Origin: a virus
Virus record (IMG/VR): IMGVR_UViG_3300027747_003293
Span: 1-23,778 of that record
Direction: 5' to 3' (one strand)
Length of the DNA: 23,778 nt
Shown here: in pieces, positions 22,231 to 23,778 of the stretch
Layout of the letters: every line of letters begins with the position of its first letter
Position numbering within the stretch: position 1 is the first letter of the stretch
The notes under the pieces: model-generated
What the model saw: only the letters and a program-made list of their open reading frames with translations
Databases searched by the model: none
Told to the model about the DNA's origin: nothing
Translations under genes and position numbers: made by a program

Positions 22231-22811
22231 AAACTATATGACCTCGGCAAATATACTTTCCATTCCTCTGGGATCTCTTCCTTTATTGTAAGCAGGCGAT
22301 GGCTCATCGGCAAGAATTTTAAATTTTTTGTTGGTATTATTGGCCAATTCTTAAGGGACATATTTGCTTGTTTCGGTGTTCTATTTGCCTTTTTCCTGTT
22401 GCAGTATACGCAGGCCGTGACTATATTTGTCCAACAAGTTGGGGATCCTTGATTATAATCCCATTGTGATTTAGGTACCACATGATCGTATGTGAGGATA
22501 GATATATCCTTTTTAAGATTACAGTACTGACATATGTAATCATCTCTTAGAAAGAGATTTTTACGAGAAAAATTTACCTGTTGATTATGTAGACGAAAAT
22601 ATTTAGCGGTTTTTACTACTGCTGGTATAGGATATTTCTTATTGTGAGTTCCCATAATATAATCGTCTTTATAGAAGTCTATAACTTCTACACCCATAGA
22701 GGCATCATCTTCGTGTCTGATAGACCATACCAAAGCACGTTTCCAACTAATGATGCCCATAGGACTATAATCAGCATTTAGTACTAAAGATTTTTTATGA
22801 TTTTCTTTCAT
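22227..22811 (-). CDS. HNH endonuclease
   Basis: 194 residues from ATG 22811. N-terminal domain LVLNADYSPMGIISWKRAL is the conserved opening of a bacterial HNH family. HNH core: RDDYICQYCN (C94, C97), LTYDHVVPKSQ (D109, H110), CWTNIVTACVYCNRKK (N129, C134, C137). Cuts DNA with one divalent ion; the four Cys hold structural zinc. In phages such free-standing HNH enzymes either help packaging or home into intron-like sites. Here it sits in the replication block between phoH and a paralogue gene, without an intron or intein around it. Confidence 0.88.
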   Translation of the reverse strand: MKENHKKSLVLNADYSPMGIISWKRALVWSIRHEDDASMGVEVIDFYKDDYIMGTHNKKYPIPAVVKTAKYFRLHNQQVNFSRKNLFLRDDYICQYCNLKKDISILTYDHVVPKSQWDYNQGSPTCWTNIVTACVYCNRKKANRTPKQANMSLKNWPIIPTKNLKFLPMSHRLLTIKEEIPEEWKVYLPRSYSL

Positions 22812-23526
22812 CTTTTTCGTAATTATCTAGTCTTCCAATGATTCTGCCTATGATTGGATTTCTAACAATATCAACATTTTCTAATTTTGATACTCCAATT
22901 CCATCCATACCATCCAAGGCATGAATCATATTATGAAAACCTCCTTGCATATGTCTATGTAAATCAGATTGACTAACATCACCAGTTAATATCATCTTGC
23001 TATTCATTCCAATTCTAGTCAGTAACATCTTTAGTTGATCGTAAGATGCATTTTGACACTCATCTGCAACAATAAAGGCATTATGAAAATTACGGCCTCT
23101 CATCAAACCAAGTGGAACTATTTCAATTTTATTATTTGTTTTTAAGTTAATGAATTGTGCATTCGATATGAAATAATTAACCTCATCAAGTAAAGGCAAT
23201 AAATATGGATGTAATTTTTCTTCTGCTGTTCCTGGCAAATAACCTATTTTCTCCCCAGATTCTACTACTGGTCTGGTAATAATAATCTTTTTGACTTTCT
23301 CATCAAGAAGATACTCTAGAGCCATACCTATTGCAATATGGGTTTTCCCACTACCTGCGACACCTTGACAGAATGTGATCGTATTTTCTGCTGAAGTACG
23401 AATATATTCTTTTTGGTTGTCAGTCCTTGGTTTTAACCTATTTCGATAAACTGCTCCGTGTGTATTAATATCATTAGTCGCGTCGATAACCTTGGTTCTT
23501 TTCTTAGAGCTATTTCTTTTTCTCAA
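22795..23526 (-). CDS. phoH: PhoH-like ATPase
   Basis: 243 residues from TTG 23526, which has AAAAGGG six bases upstream; no ATG fits and an in-frame stop lies just upstream. P-loop FCQGVAGSGKTHIAIG (Walker A at 55-62), IIITRPVVESGEKIGYLPG, EIVPLGLMRGRNFHNAFIVADECQNA (Walker B Asp-Glu at 155-156), and KMILTGDVSQSDL (sensor). PhoH-type NTPases are widespread in phages; their role (possible RNA helicase/ATPase) is not settled. It is the most upstream complete gene of this block in the window. The next gene upstream is a ribonucleotide reductase. Confidence 0.92.
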   Translation of the reverse strand: MRKRNSSKKRTKVIDATNDINTHGAVYRNRLKPRTDNQKEYIRTSAENTITFCQGVAGSGKTHIAIGMALEYLLDEKVKKIIITRPVVESGEKIGYLPGTAEEKLHPYLLPLLDEVNYFISNAQFINLKTNNKIEIVPLGLMRGRNFHNAFIVADECQNASYDQLKMLLTRIGMNSKMILTGDVSQSDLHRHMQGGFHNMIHALDGMDGIGVSKLENVDIVRNPIIGRIIGRLDNYEKDERKS

Positions 23527-23649
23527 ATTATGCCCTTTTAACTACAGAGGATAGGTTCCAACTATGTACTATAATACACCTTTACATGTAGTTGTGTTAT
23601 TTTATATTACTAGATCTAAACTATTATTTATGACCAATTAAATTATCAG
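23527..23649. other. Intergenic region between RNR and phoH
   Basis: 123 bases with no gene. An imperfect inverted repeat (about 23570-23605, AACTA/TAGTT ends) surrounds AT-rich sequence. No confident promoter or terminator was found: TTATAG-like hexamers occur, but no matching -35 element at 16-18 bases is clear. The phoH ribosome site AAAAGGG lies at its left end. Confidence 0.5.
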
Positions 23650-23778
23650 TTATAGTAGACAGGCTCCTCCGGCACAGCTAATCTCTTCGATTCCTGCTGT
23701 ATTATCTTCAGTTTCTAATAGCTGAGTATAGTCTACCTTGCTGAAGCTATTATTTAAATCACAATAAATTTTCCAGTT
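23650..23778 (-). CDS. nrdA: Ribonucleotide reductase large subunit, C-terminal tail (partial)
   Basis: The frame is open from the right edge to TAA 23652-23650 and gives 42 residues. It ends EEISCAGGACLL. The C-x4-C pair followed by two residues matches the mobile redox tail of class I RNR alpha (E. coli ...CESGACKI). Preceding it, YCDLNNSFSKVDYTQLLETED fits the linker of phage RNRs as I remember it. Reduces ribonucleotides to deoxyribonucleotides; the tail thiols re-reduce the active site. It is upstream of and co-directional with the replication genes. Only the tail is visible, so the class (Ia versus others) is an inference. Confidence 0.7.
   Translation of the reverse strand, partial: NWKIYCDLNNSFSKVDYTQLLETEDNTAGIEEISCAGGACLL

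Noticed and set aside
23570-23605. Hairpin after the RNR gene as a terminator
   Set aside because: The repeat is imperfect with G-T pairs and AT-rich, and no uridine tract follows on the minus strand.

Overview
The window is part of a large, AT-rich, strictly lytic-type bacteriophage genome, or a phage-like metagenomic contig. The evidence is a tightly packed co-directional replication and recombination module (PhoH, HNH nuclease, RecA/UvsX-type recombinase, DnaB-type helicase, DnaG-type primase, dNMP kinase, RecB/Cas4-like nuclease, PolIII alpha, DnaQ-like exonuclease, SSB), many small uncharacterised proteins, and starts that overlap stops (ATGA, TAATG) almost throughout. There are no rRNA or tRNA genes, insertion sequences or CRISPR arrays. 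The host cannot be named from the sequence. The bacterial-type Shine-Dalgarno sites and a perfect sigma70-type promoter point to a bacterial host.

Layout. (i) 2-1005, plus strand: the 3' end of a probable structural gene with a Pro/Thr-rich tail, then a small Cys-rich protein. They converge on the minus-strand genes with overlapping stop codons. Everything else is on the minus strand, so transcription runs right to left. (ii) 1002-2844: a zinc-ribbon protein, a possible recombination protein with an AETRAEGRALRRAL motif, and a NUMOD3/Vsr-like endonuclease. (iii) 2819-8565: a very AT-rich glycan island of seven overlapping genes (GT4 glycosyltransferase with a zinc-ribbon-like insert, further GT-B-like proteins, a degenerate nucleotidyltransferase, a methyltransferase-like fragment). 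(iv) 8572-9065: ssb with its own consensus promoter and its own intrinsic terminator. (v) 9062-13441: DNA polymerase III alpha encoded in two separate genes, with a 59-aa protein and a DEDDh exonuclease encoded between them. (vi) 13455-20019: RecB/Cas4-like nuclease, dNMP kinase, primase, helicase, zinc-ribbon protein, helical protein, Vsr-fold nuclease, recombinase. (vii) 20012-23526: small uncharacterised genes including a duplicated pair, an FmdB-like protein, an HNH endonuclease and PhoH. (viii) 23650-23778: the last 42 residues of a ribonucleotide reductase large subunit (C-x4-C tail). No stretch over 300 bases lacks a gene; the largest gap is 123 bases (23527-23649).

How the genes work together. 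RNR and dNMP kinase supply dNTPs. DnaB and primase open and prime the fork. The two-piece alpha subunit plus DnaQ-like exonuclease and SSB synthesise DNA. The RecA-like protein and several nucleases carry out recombination-dependent replication and repair.

The most notable signals are the two-gene polymerase, and two single-base reading-frame breaks in adjacent genes: the PHP HxH motif of the polymerase and the Cys cluster of the RecB/Cas4-like nuclease. Each is restored by adding one base. The nuclease also lacks a normal start codon: the expected ATGA overlap reads ATAA. These may be consensus errors, real lesions or recoding.
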